Below are positions 1 through 11,010 of a DNA stretch of 64,000 nt, piece by piece. Numbering within the stretch: position 1 is the stretch's first letter; each line of letters starts with the position of its first letter. This stretch comes from Epiperipatus broadwayi (lineage: Eukaryota > Onychophora > Udeonychophora > Euonychophora > Peripatidae). A model generated the notes under the pieces. It was not told the origin of the DNA and searched no databases. It worked only from the letters and a program-made list of their open reading frames with translations. The translations under genes and the position numbers were made by a program. The stretch covers positions 1-64,000 of the forward strand of contig JAQFVV010013090.1 in assembly GCA_028023455.1 (NCBI GenBank), given 5' to 3'.

Positions 1-1464
1 AACAGAAAAAGGTGAAACTTAAGATTCGAATACGAATCTTACTGTTTCAATATAAAGTATTGATAAATTAATGTTGAGAAAATAGAGGAATAAATATAAA
101 TATCACCAAAAAAAAAAAATCACAAAAAACTATGTTTTAAAATATAAATTCAGATCACACAATTTAGCAATTGTTAAAATTGAAATTACATTTTAAAAGA
201 GAAAATAGAAAGAAAAAAAAATATCAACAAATTAAATTCGAATATTTTGGATCAAAAACAAATGAAAATAAAAAAATTATTGTTTATAAAGATAAATTCC
301 AATAAAAAGAGAACATTATTTAAGAAAAAATGTAAAAAACTATTACAAAAAATGTAGGTCTTGAGAAGAATGAAATATTCAAATAAACCTTGAATAAATA
401 AATTTTTTAAGATGATAAAAATAAAATATAGCATTATAACCAACAAAAAAGGTATATATAACAACCTAATGATTTATTTACCATTCAGAAAGACATATGG
501 CATTAATGAAACAGAACTTGATAGAATTGAGCTTTGATGTAGAATTAACATTTGGCTTTTGAAACCATTACATAGTGTGAGGTGCGTAGTCAAAAATTAA
601 ATAAGAAAAAAAGTATAAAAATAAAATTAATTGGAAAAGAAATAATATATATATAAGAATAGGTTTAAGTGAAGAAAAAAAAACAAATGAACAAAAAAGT
701 GATTTCTTATAATAAAGTTGAGTTGGAAAAATGAAAAAGACAAGAACTTCAGGTTTTTAATTATTATAAGAGTCAAGTGAATTATTTTGATGACTATTTT
801 AAAATATCACATGACCACCTCCTCTTATGCTTGTGTGCTTAAACTTGCTGTGTGTGGCAATATGTATAGTGAGTTTTTGCCTATTTTAAAATACAAAAAA
901 AATATATTGAAATAAAACATTTAAAAAAACCTGGGTATAAAATTAAATATATTGCACCCTATAGATAAAAATAAGCATAAAACTGTCTTATAGAAAAGAC
1001 AAGATTAGATATATTTTTCAATCTTCTTAAAATTTTGAGAAAAATATGGGGCACTATTTGAATAAACAAGCTTCAATATTAGATTTTCTAGTATTGTAGA
1101 ATGTTTTAACCACCTTTTGAACATGAACATATTCCCTGGCTTATAGAAAAGAATTGAGTAAAATTGGAATTTTTAAGTATTTATAAAACTGTTTAAATTA
1201 TTCGGAATAAAAATCATAACAGATGAACAGGTTTTTATTTTTAAAAAAAAATCTATAAACTTAAATTAATTTTTAAAAATTTGAAATGTTTATTGTTGAA
1301 AAAATCCACAAAATATAGTATTTAAAAGCTCTTTGAATGAATAAACATTTGGAAGAAAGGGAAAACAAATTATTTGAGATAAATAAAATTAAGAAGTCTC
1401 TATATTTTGAATGCAGAAAATTCTGATTTGTGTTTAAACAAATGTTTAACTGGCATTTACAAAA
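1..1464. other. AT-rich DNA without a recognisable gene
   Basis: Homopolymer-rich AT sequence with stops in all frames. I see no coding segment, RNA gene or repeat boundary. It may be an intron of the LRR gene whose last exon lies at 4759, or intergenic DNA. Confidence 0.6.
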
Positions 1465-1468
1465 TTAT

Positions 1469-4372
1469 TGTAACAGTCATATTTGAACATCCACGCAACA
1501 AAATCCAGAGTTTTGGTAAATTATACCAAGGCTGATCTAGATGAGGGTTTGAGACCAAATCTGACCGCACCTCAGCTCCTTCACCAACACTCCCTGACTT
1601 ACTACCTTATGAATGACATATATGAAGTTACACTCGTAATCTCTCAATTCCTGTGCCAAAGGTAAAACGAGAGACTCGGGGATATTTAACTAAATATTTA
1701 TAGCTTAACCAAACACACTCACACAACCTATGGCTGATTATCTAATGCATATAAAATCATTATGGATGGTGATTTAATATAAATAAAGTGAATAATACTG
1801 CAGACGTTAATAGATTTTAAAATTATTTAATTTGACAAACACAAACAATAACAATTAAATATACTGAATATTCCACTCGCAGGTGGGATGGTGAAAATAC
1901 GAACTACACGTTCTGTAATCAATTGTACTTAACGATCATTATTCTATTATATCGTTTATACGTTAATAATTATTTTACGTCTATACCAATGTCTAAATTA
2001 TGTCTGCCATTCCTACTCAGTATGTTAAGGGTTAAATTCTAAGAGAGTGGGAACTTTATACAATGTGTACTTAAATTTATCAATACGTGAGGAGCAGTCA
2101 ATGTGCTCTTTATGTAGATATTCTTAGATAAACTAGATCTTAGGTTCAGATCAATGCTGAACAATTAATATACAACAGATGAACTGGCATTTTGTAGCAT
2201 AACTTCTGAGGCTACGGCGCTATGCAAATTACATCAGATGCGGCTTGAATGTGCTTTTACTCATGAGATTCAGCAGCGTTTGCTCGGTTCTCAGATACCG
2301 CTCGCCTGCTATACATGAACTTTTAGTTCAGATGTTTGAACAGCCACGATATAAGATGCTGGATTCCGGTGTTCCAGTTTTTAAAGGAGGAAATGGGAAT
2401 GACCCTTAAAATCATTATCCCATTCAAGAGAAGGCTGTCTGAACTAAGGATGATAAGATGGCCCTTAAAACCTAATCTTATCTTAATAATTATATGATAG
2501 CAAGACGGAATGCACCTCAGTGCTTCATAAAAACTCATTCACAACGCTTTTGGAATCTTAATTATAACAACTAGTAAAGCGCGAAATCTATAGTTTCTTC
2601 TACAAACTACCCTACGCCAGTTAGTTAAATAAACACTGAAATTGTGCTAAAGAGGACTTTATTAAAATTGATCTAGTTTATTAATTAACTACATATTATA
2701 TGCAATTACATTAAGGGGGTCTAAAGCATATCTGGGGCTTAAACTTGGCTAACTACTGAATATGCCTTAAATTAGCACTCTCTTTTATTTAACCAAACAA
2801 ACCTTTTAATAAGCAACATATGTGAATTTAAGCTACGCATAGCCATTCAAATAATACATCAAAGTAGGTTTCGGACCAGAGACAATCTATAGATATGCCA
2901 AACAGCATAATTACTTTACTTGAGAACAAAACGTCTCTTTAAGTTATAATAATTAATAGTCTCTGCTCCGAAGGCAAAGCATAAATCAATAAATGCATTT
3001 TAACAAAATATATATATAGATGCAAAAGTATAGATGCAAATAGAGAAAATAATAAGACAAATAAGCTTTTATAAGTTGAATTGAAAAAAGAGATTTAAGA
3101 ATTTGAAATCAGGCAAGATTTACACTTAACTTTTAAAGTATTTTAAATTATACAGGTTGAGATACGTTTATCTAATACAGTTAATTACTTTAAGAGAGAA
3201 TACACCTTTTAAACATAGTATGATTAATTTATAAAATTTGAATGGAAGAGTTTGTGCACATTACTTATTATATAGCTAGCTTTAGGAAAGATTTATAGAT
3301 GGCTATAGCTTTTAGATTTAGTTTGATTGAGAAGTGGTTACCGGTTATTTATCTGGAGGCTTGCAGCTTGAAAGTATGAAATACACGCATGGACTGATTT
3401 ATCTGCTGGTTCATCGTTGGGCTAGTCTTTAAGTAGGGCTGTGGTTTGGATCTCCGGGCTCCATAAACGGTTCTTGACCATCGGGAAGATGGCCTTTGCT
3501 TTTCTAGCCAATTATTTGCATGGTAGAAACTGGGCCTGCTGCCTGGACATAAGTTGAAACACGAGTAAAGCAAAAATGGATGACAATTTTCTTTCAACTG
3601 CCTTTTTTATACTTTTTTAAACCCCCCTCTTACAGTTCATTCACAATCTTTATTTTTAGACATTAAAATCTAAGAAGTCTTAATTGCATCAGCTTCAGAC
3701 GAATCGGTTGATTGATTTCAGGTTTATTCATTGTTCCTTTTATTTTTCTCAGATTCTAGTTCCAATCTGGATTTCAGTGCAGGTTTAATTGTCCAACTTT
3801 TATTTTATTAAGAATCCTAAAATCTGGATTTGTACCAGTGGTGTCCCATGAGATTGGTAAAGTTCTTTTTTTAAACATTGGATTGCTTCTCCTTTTCTTT
3901 TACTGAAAGAGATTTAAGCTGCTAGCGTTTTATCCTAGACGTGAGACATCTACCTTTGTTTTTAGTTGCTCTACATGATTAAGTAATTGGGTACTTTAAA
4001 GCCAGTTTGAAATACTTTAGAGAATTCTGTTCTTATCTATTACAAATTTTCCAGCTTGAAATCAATTCAATTATTTAAATTCATAAGATATTTATAAAAT
4101 TATAAGGTGTGTACGTTATATAATGATAATATTCAGATATGAATATACCATTTCTTTAGCAAATAAAATTATTACAAAATATATACAATTATAGCAAACG
4201 TGTGTGCATATACAATTACACACATATATGTGTAAATATACGTTTTTATACATGTTAAATTCCCAAGTATACAGTTATATATATGTGTACCTTTAGGGTT
4301 TGAACCAGGGAAATGAAGGCTATTGATTTCTAGAATAGGTGAAATGTATGACGATGAAATCATACTGTTTCA
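1469..4372 (-). mobile_element. Solo LTR, family A, copy 1 (LTR retrotransposon remnant)
   Basis: The element begins TGTAACAG and ends CTGTTTCA, the TG...CA termini of LTRs. It is flanked by the 4-bp direct repeat TTAT at 1465-1468 and 4373-4376. A diverged copy lies inverted at 49175-52130, and the two align end to end. Read on the minus strand, both copies have a TATA box (here 3602-3611) about 760 to 830 bp into the element, followed by a conserved stretch that fits transcription start and the R region. There are no gag or pol remnants or neighbouring second LTR, so a solo LTR formed by recombination is the simplest reading. The length (2.9 kb) is large for an LTR. A non-autonomous DNA transposon with 4-bp duplications (Ginger-like) is the alternative. 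It sits directly upstream of the LRR exon, probably within that gene's intron. Confidence 0.65.
3602..3611 (-). promoter_or_regulatory. TATA box of solo LTR A copy 1
   Basis: The minus strand reads TATAAAAAAG. The copy at 49175-52130 has TATAAAAA at the equivalent place, followed in both by a shared CATCCATTTT stretch. Conservation in otherwise diverged copies supports an LTR promoter. Confidence 0.5.
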
Positions 4373-4376
4373 TTAT

Positions 4377-4758
4377 AGAAGCTAATTATAATCAATTTGT
4401 ATAATAATAAAAAGTGTAGATATTGCAGTAATAATTTAAAAAAAAAACACACATTTATTTTTAAAATAAATAAATGAATAAAAATAAGGAATATTGAGAA
4501 AAGTTAATAATAAAAGTATATTTATTATTAAAAAAAATAATCTAGGAAAAAAAGAAAATAATCTATATTCTTAGTGATAGCCACAGAGGCAATGTCATAG
4601 CTGAAGAAATACTGCTAAACTTGTGATTGTAGAAAAGCCAACATTGGCTGATATTTGGATGCTGACTAATGTTAATAATTTACTTAATAAAATAGAAAAT
4701 TATTATATCTTTTTTCCTCCCACAATTCTTTTATATTTTAAACTTTATTTATTTTCAG
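4377..4758 (+). other. Intron end upstream of the LRR exon
   Basis: AT-rich sequence ending in a pyrimidine-rich tract and the acceptor TTATTTTCAG at 4749-4758. It contains no open reading frame of note. The upstream exon(s) of the gene are not visible in the window. Confidence 0.6.
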
Positions 4759-5934
4759 AAGCTGAAGATATTAAATCTGGAAGCCTGTGACTTAACTGCA
4801 TATGAAATAGGATATTTAATTCAAAGCCTTCCTAGACTGACATCGTTAAATTTGAATGACACAAAATGTGATTGCAGTACTGTTGAAACTATATTTAGAA
4901 GTTGCAAAAATCTTCAAGAATTGACAGTTTCAGCTGGAATCGATGATAAACTATTGGAACGTTTTACTTCATCAAGTTCTCGACCCTGTTGTCAGAAATT
5001 GAGAGAATTGGCTATTACAGATATTAGCATAAGAATCAGCCCAAGTGGAATTTCAGCAATTTTGAAAATATTTCCAAATTTGCAATTTCTTTTTGTACCT
5101 ACAGGAGATATTCCATTTGTTTTTGAAAGATTAGAATCAAAAAAGAGTGATCTTTTACAACCACTAAAGTTGAAATATATGTATTCTGGTTATAAACTAA
5201 TTGAAAATGTTGAATTAGTTCATCGATTTTGTCCTTTTTTAACTGGTGCAACTCTTTATTTTTTCCAGCCAGAACTGTTTTCTGAATTATCAGCATTGGA
5301 TAAGTTTGAACATCTAACAAATTTAGAATTAAGTAATTGGTCAAAAGTTCAAATTTCTTTTGCCAATGAATGTTTAAATCTTCTAGAACGATGTGGCCCA
5401 AGGCTTGGTTCTCTTATACTTGGTGGAGATATGATAATTGATATTTCACAAATTGGATATTATTGTCCTAATCTCACAAGTCTAGAGTTAGATTGTCAAG
5501 AATATATGTTAGGTGATAGCGAAACATCAATAAATAAATTATTCTTCAATTTGACCAAATTATATATAAAATTTAATTTGAAATCAGAAAATCCCCATGA
5601 AAGTGAATCTGCTCAAAGTATTCGCTTTCTATTAAAACATTCACACAATCTGGAACATTTAACAATGGTAGAAGTTTCTTTTCTTAGTAATGAACTTTTA
5701 AAAGAAATTCTGCAAGAAAACCAATTATTAGAATTAAAGACTTTAAAAATAACTATCAAACAATCGGATCCTTTTATCGATTTTGCAATATTTTTAAAAA
5801 ATGATTGTAGTAAACTAGAAAAGTTGCATTTACAATGTAAAGCAACAAATATGGCTGAATATGAAGAATTATATATAAGTTGTCAGGAATACGTGAAAAA
5901 ACTAAATTTGGATGTTGATTTGGCTAAAGATTAA
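4759..5934 (+). CDS. Terminal coding exon of a leucine-rich-repeat protein (F-box/LRR-like)
   Basis: A single open stretch of 391 codons follows the acceptor TTTTCAG at 4758 and ends in TAA at 5932-5934. It enters in phase 0, so the protein starts in an upstream exon not seen here; internal Met or Leu codons should not be taken as the start. The translation is a series of irregular 25-30 residue leucine-rich repeats of the ribonuclease-inhibitor/FBXL type, for example LKILNLEACDL near residue 2, LTSLNLNDTKC near 27, NLQELTV near 51, CPNLTSLELDC around 230 and CSKLEKLHLQC near 360. Cys often starts a repeat (CxNL), as in F-box/LRR substrate receptors of SCF ubiquitin ligases. No F-box is visible; it would lie in the missing N-terminal part. 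Function beyond protein binding is inference, and no ortholog is recognised. This is the longest intact coding segment in the window. Confidence 0.85.
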   Translation, partial: KLKILNLEACDLTAYEIGYLIQSLPRLTSLNLNDTKCDCSTVETIFRSCKNLQELTVSAGIDDKLLERFTSSSSRPCCQKLRELAITDISIRISPSGISAILKIFPNLQFLFVPTGDIPFVFERLESKKSDLLQPLKLKYMYSGYKLIENVELVHRFCPFLTGATLYFFQPELFSELSALDKFEHLTNLELSNWSKVQISFANECLNLLERCGPRLGSLILGGDMIIDISQIGYYCPNLTSLELDCQEYMLGDSETSINKLFFNLTKLYIKFNLKSENPHESESAQSIRFLLKHSHNLEHLTMVEVSFLSNELLKEILQENQLLELKTLKITIKQSDPFIDFAIFLKNDCSKLEKLHLQCKATNMAEYEELYISCQEYVKKLNLDVDLAKD

Positions 5935-6866
5935 TATACATATATATATATATACACACAGATACATACTGTATATATAAATTATTCATTCCTTTATTCA
6001 AAAATATTCCCAAGCTTTCAACTTTTTTGGACAATATAGTAAAAATTGTCTAGTTTTTAAAATCCGACTTTAAGATGTTTTAAAGCTATGTAGTATTAAT
6101 ATTTAATCATTTTATTTTACTAATCATCTAATAATTTTATAATTTAATATAAAGAAATAGAGTAGTATATATTGTTAATTGCAATTTTTTTCTCAACTTT
6201 TCTATTTTTACTTTTTATTGTTGTTAAAATAGAAAGTAAACAATATTTGTCTTTTTTTTTCTTTTCATATCTAAGCACACGCACATATATGTGGTTGTTT
6301 ATTAGCAATATAAATAGATTAATGAATTACTAGATATGAATGGGCTTAATTGTCAATTTGCAATTTTGTCCCAGGTATAATTTTTTTTTTTTTTTAAAAA
6401 AAAAAACACTTTTGTCATAAAAATACATTTTTCGCTTTGTATTAAATAAATGTATAAAATGAGAATTCAATTAATTCGTTCAAGAATTTAGAATAAATGA
6501 TTTTTCAAAATACATAAGAAATCAGCAATTACAGTAATTTAATCATTCACTGGTAAGTGAAAGTATTACTTTTAGTTAAAAATTATAAGTTATATTGTGT
6601 TTAATAATATGAATAGATAGATGCATTTGTACATGTACACTGTATTTATTATTTGCAGTCATCTACTATTACAAATGTAAATATATGTTTTTGTTAGCAC
6701 TGCATTATAAAAATTAGTTGTACAGTATTTCATGTGCTAAATTTGCTTCCATAATTTATTTTTCTAAAGTTTTTAAACTTAGATTTTTTTTTTTTAAAGA
6801 TTAATACAATAATAAAAAGTAAGATAATACTTTGTGTATATATTAGCATTTGTTGGCTTCAATGTA
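5935..6866 (+). other. 3' flank / probable 3' UTR of the LRR gene
   Basis: A (TA)n stretch follows the stop codon directly. Candidate polyadenylation signals include AATAAA at 6445-6450. A T15/A10 homopolymer junction lies near 6379-6404. No further coding exon is seen. Confidence 0.4.
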
Positions 6867-7093
6867 CAGTAGTTTCCTCATATCCACAGTATTTGGTTCC
6901 AAGCCAAGATCCAGTTATCAACATTTATAAATATTAGGCATGTGTACATACATACACTTAGCAAATGTGTATAGGATATATACACGTGTGTGTGTGTATG
7001 TGGAACTTCGTGAAAGTTCTAATATTTTTTTCTGAATGGCAGATAACTGAAAAACATGGATATTGAAAACATGGGAAGGAGAGCGGACTACTG
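6867..7093. mobile_element. Tigger-like MITE (TcMar family)
   Basis: The 227-bp element has inverted ends starting CAGTAGT: CAGTAGTTTCCTCATATCC on the left and, read inward from the right, CAGTAGTCCGCTCTCC. TA dinucleotides flank it at 6865-6866 and 7094-7095. The terminal sequence resembles Tigger/MER2-type non-autonomous elements. An internal GTGTGTGTGTG microsatellite lies near 6988. It has no coding capacity. Confidence 0.6.
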
Positions 7094-7095
7094 TA

Positions 7096-9422
7096 CTCTA
7101 AATTATATTACTATGCAGATTAAATATTTATTTCTAAAATTGTTATAATCAAAATTTATACAGCTAAGCGATACAATATTTTTCTTTTTTTTTTTTATTG
7201 CAAATATTCATTCGTTTTTATGAGAATACAACTTATTTAATTTCCATAAAAGTAATTATAGAAAAAAAATATGTCCACAGACATTATTTTAGATTTTCAA
7301 TTATGATGAAAATATTATCATCTCATATTATGATTGCTTTTTTTATACTGTATTTATATTATATATCCATTACTTTAAATGCGTGATCATTCTATTTACT
7401 TAAAATTTCATACTGTAAAAACAATTATTATATGTCATGTGCAGTTTAACACAGAGGCAGAATGGTGGACTTTTCTAAACTAGTACTTTAATGTCCAAAC
7501 ATCACTTAACCTCTCAAGCAACTAGCCATCTGATTATTCTTTTATTAATTATTATATACGGGTTGTTCAAAAATCATTATTTCTATAAAAGATTTTAATT
7601 TTGTAAGGCTTTCATTAAGTCCCTACATGACAATTATATCAAATTATTTTACATAAAGCAATGGTGAACAGTAGATTAAAGGGCTAAAAACTGGTTCCCA
7701 GCTAAACTGACCAGAACTGGTGCGGTTTGCAAGCTGTCACGTGGATGGTGGACTGTCACAATCTCCTAAGCAAATAATTTTACAATTATTATGTAAAGAT
7801 TAGAAAAGCTATTGTCTCTTTAACGAAATTTATTCACACACCCCCCATATCTTAGAAAAATAAATTTACACAATATATAAGGCTAAAAAGAAATAATAAA
7901 AAAACTGTAAAAAAATTTAAAATATTTATATTTAGAATCATACTACAAAAGTATTTATTTAAAATTTACTTTGTTTCACAAAAGCAGATGAGGAGTTTGC
8001 AATAGGCATCATATATATAGATTAAAACTTACTTTATAAAAGGATCTCTCTCTTTTATATATATATTTACTTAAAATTAAGAATATATATATTCCAAACA
8101 ATCAAACGGGATTAAAATTATAAACGGTAGGGCTTTTTAAAAAAAAAAAATTGGATAATTAGAGAAATGAAAGCATTTTGAAAGAATATCCAAACTTTTG
8201 CATATCTGTCTAAGGCAGAAAATTAGTTTCTGCAACTTGGAATGATTATAAACTAAATTTTCCATTTTTTTTTTTTTTACTTTTTTGTATTATTATTTTT
8301 AAGATAATTGCATTATTAAAACATTTCTAACTGTTGTTACTGTTAATAATATATACAATTATTAATTTAAAAAGTATGCAATATAAAAATGTATTTTATA
8401 ATTTATAAATTTTGTACTTTTTTTTTAATTAAAAAGAAAGATCATTGGAATATATTGTTTTAATGTATTTTCTTTTTTAGATTTAACATATTTTAAAAAA
8501 TAAATCTCATATTGTATAATATAAATACAAAAAAAAATATTTATTTCTCTTTCTAATTTAAAATAATAAAGAAAATAAATTTGAAACAATGTATGCTGTT
8601 ATTTTGTACAAATAAATGTGGCATTTGTCAACAAAATTGATTTAATAAAGTCATCTTTACATTAATATGTTTATCGTGCTTTAATTATAAAATCATGCAC
8701 ACACAAAACAAATAATTTATAAGAGCGCAATACAAATATAATTTTGGGAGAGCAAAATGAAATTTTAATAACATTGATGGTTGGAAATAAATAATATCTA
8801 TTATTAAGGAGGAATATAAGAAAAAAGTCAAATTGTTTAATGATTTTAAATATGTAAATAAAAAATGAATTGGACAGAAAAATTCAGAAAGAATATCCTG
8901 TGGAATGCAAAGAAAACACTTTCTAAGGACTAGAGAAAAAGACGCCAAAATAATTTGAAAATTTTACTTATAATATCTAATATCATCATGTTTCTGTATT
9001 CATTGTATGCCGACAGACATTAAAGTGCTTCTGACAAATTTATGTATAATCAATCAAATGTGTAAAGGTGTTTCTAGCCCTAAAATATAAAAAATGATTT
9101 CAAATATACTATTCAATAATAAAACTGGAGAATTATTCTGAAATCGAAACTTTTTCTATATTAAAATAATACTTCAATTGTTAATGAATAGCGCATTAAA
9201 TGTAAAGAGTGAATATATACAAATTGTATATTTTATCTAATCTCAAACTTAGGTTACCTATGACATTCATAATTAATAGTAGAATGACTTTCTGATCCAA
9301 GAGTTAACTGCAAAGTCAATAAAGTCATTTATCAAGATCGACTTCTACTATCTTGTAGTATAGGATGGTAGAAAGTTGTCTCATCAAAGGCCAATAAGTT
9401 TCCAATGCAAACAAAATGTCTA
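7096..9422. other. AT-rich non-coding stretch with a mariner-like end
   Basis: No gene is supported. At about 7557-7587 the sequence ACGGGTTGTTCAAAAATCAT resembles a mariner inverted terminal repeat, and the higher-GC stretch 7685-7760 may be the remnant of the same element. The rest is AT-rich with several poly-T tracts. Confidence 0.4.
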
Positions 9423-9617
9423 TTGTAGTAATCTTTTTTTTTTCTCAAAGTAACCTTTATTAATAAAAGATTACAAAAATTTTGGGTACACTTACCCATT
9501 GAGAATTGCACAGTGATTCAATATAACAAGGTAAAATGTACATATGTTCAAGAATAATTACATCCATAAAAATTGCTGTAATGTGATTGATGTGTATCTG
9601 TGTTGTAGTAATCTTTT
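9423..9617 (-). mobile_element. Retroposed mRNA 3' end flanked by 15-bp target-site duplications
   Basis: TTGTAGTAATCTTTT occurs at 9423-9437 and again at 9603-9617. Between the copies lies an insert of about 165 bp that, on the minus strand, ends with AATAAA, then about 20 bases later a poly-A run of about 10 bases at the left duplication. This is the signature of target-primed reverse transcription of a polyadenylated RNA (LINE-mediated). The body has no SINE-like Pol III boxes and no open frame, so a 5'-truncated 3' UTR of an unidentified gene or LINE is likely. Confidence 0.65.
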
Positions 9618-10139
9618 ATCCTTTCTACAATGCTCTTTCTCTCTCCTTGCTTTCTTGGGCAACTTAATTAATATCCATCACCTCGTTGCATTAGGACCAT
9701 GAAACTATAGTTATGCAATCATACAACATTTTGATGATGTTGTAAAATATGGTAATATATTAGTTTCAAAACTATTGGATTTGGGGGGACACACATGAAC
9801 TCATGAAGGTGTGTAAATTGATTTTAAGGATATTTCCAAATAAAAGCATAGAAAGAATGTGTTATAACTACAGCAAAAATATTTTTAAGAATTTTATTGA
9901 ATAGATTGTTCCAATCATAGATAATTATTTGAGTATCATTGTTAATCAAAGAACTTTGCGGTCATGGGTTTTTTTTTTTTTGGGGGGGGGGGGGGTTTGT
10001 AGCTAGTTAAATACAAAAGTGGCATGAAAAAAACCTGATTTATTTATTGCCTTTATTAATTTGTTCAGAACATTTGGTTAATTAAAAAAGATATGTAACA
10101 ATGTTGAATTCCATTCAAAATTATTCATATTTTACAACT
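9618..10139. other. Non-coding, with a T13G14 homopolymer junction
   Basis: No gene is seen. Positions 9969-9981 are all T and 9982-9995 all G, one of several poly-G/poly-C runs in this AT-rich window. Confidence 0.6.
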
Positions 10140-10612
10140 TAGAACCCAGATTTTCAAAATTCCTTCAGCTATCCACTTCATCATATACAACTGATAAAAA
10201 TGACCACATACATGTGAAAAAGATAAATGATCTCCAATATACATATTTTGTACTGAACCAGTACTCATCAGTTGGGTCCAGGTCATCATCTCCCACACAT
10301 ATATACAATCAGTGCTCAGTTTATATTAAGACAGAAAAATTGGTAAACAATGGCTTAAACATGCCATCAACAGATTTTCAATGATAAGAAGAGTTGGAAA
10401 AGATTGAAGCATGTCCATTAAAGTTTGAAGATTTGCTATAGATGACAATCCAGATCAATGAATAAGTGCTGTTTCAGCATGAAATACATATATTGGAGAT
10501 CATTTATCTTTTTAACATGTGATCATGTGTATTGGGTATATAAGATGGAGTAGATGACTGATGGGAGCTTGAAAGTCTCAGATCAAATCTCTCTAATTAC
10601 ACCTAGCTTAAG
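10140..10612. repeat. Inverted pair of hammerhead-SINE copies
   Basis: Left arm (10140 to about 10345) is a minus-strand copy and the right arm (about 10363-10612) a plus-strand copy of the SINE-like family also found at 20155, 25740 and 30055. Each arm has the hammerhead-like region innermost and the tRNA-like Pol III box region outermost. The left arm has an intact CTGATGA (10265-10271, minus). In the right arm the segment before stem II is deleted or altered, but stem II and GAAATACATATATTGG are kept. The transcript of this locus could fold on itself over most of its length. Confidence 0.65.
10237..10304 (-). ncRNA. Hammerhead-ribozyme-like motif, decayed
   Basis: On the minus strand: a 5' arm ATATATGTGT, a stem I region with GGG...CCC, the core CTGATGA at 10265-10271, a perfect 5-bp stem II (GTACT/AGTAC with a 5-nt loop), then AAAA where GAAA is expected, and a 3' arm pairing with the 5' arm over 10 bp including three G-U pairs. 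The core has lost its conserved G12 and the cleavage position aligns with G, so it is unlikely to cut. Confidence 0.5.
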
Positions 10613-10919
10613 TATATGTACTATACTTTTATTAAAATTCGACAGCTTTTAAATATGGAAATGAGTAGAGAAGTTATTAATACTAAGGAAAAATCAAGCA
10701 TTCAAAAGGAAAACTGCCAGAGATCTGTGTACTAGCTTCAATTTTGTTTTCCATTTTTATGACAGTGGTTTTTGAAAGCTTATAACTAGCTTCATAAAGT
10801 AACCATCAAAGTATGATATATATTTGCCATGTTTAAAAACAAAAATAAGTACACCTTCTTGGTCCTTTGATTCACAGGAAACTATTGGAGAGTATTAATA
10901 AAATGATCTACAAAATGAA

Positions 10920-11010
10920 AACCATTCATGTGTCAAAGCATCGGCCAGGAAGCGAATCCTGGGACAACCACTTGCAAGGCAGCTGCGCCAATCACTCTGT
11001 CACCAATTTG
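10920..11010 (-). repeat. tRNA-derived SINE head
   Basis: Read on the minus strand it has an A-box-like TTGGCGCAGCTGCC, an anticodon-arm-like CTTGCAAG and a T-arm-like hairpin CCAGG...CCTGG around a B-box-like GGATTCGCTTCC. A related sequence lies at 14875-14962. It lacks a complete acceptor stem, so it is a SINE fragment rather than a working tRNA gene. Confidence 0.5.

Noticed and set aside
3349-3597. 82-codon minus frame inside solo LTR A copy 1
   Set aside because: It lies at the LTR promoter/R region, and the aligned copy at 49175-52130 does not keep the frame.
5099-5401. Minus-strand open frame across the LRR exon
   Set aside because: It is the antisense shadow of the real plus-strand LRR coding sequence.
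10920-11010. Functional tRNA gene
   Set aside because: A and B boxes and a T arm are visible, but there is no pairing acceptor stem and a second decayed copy exists, so it is a SINE fragment.
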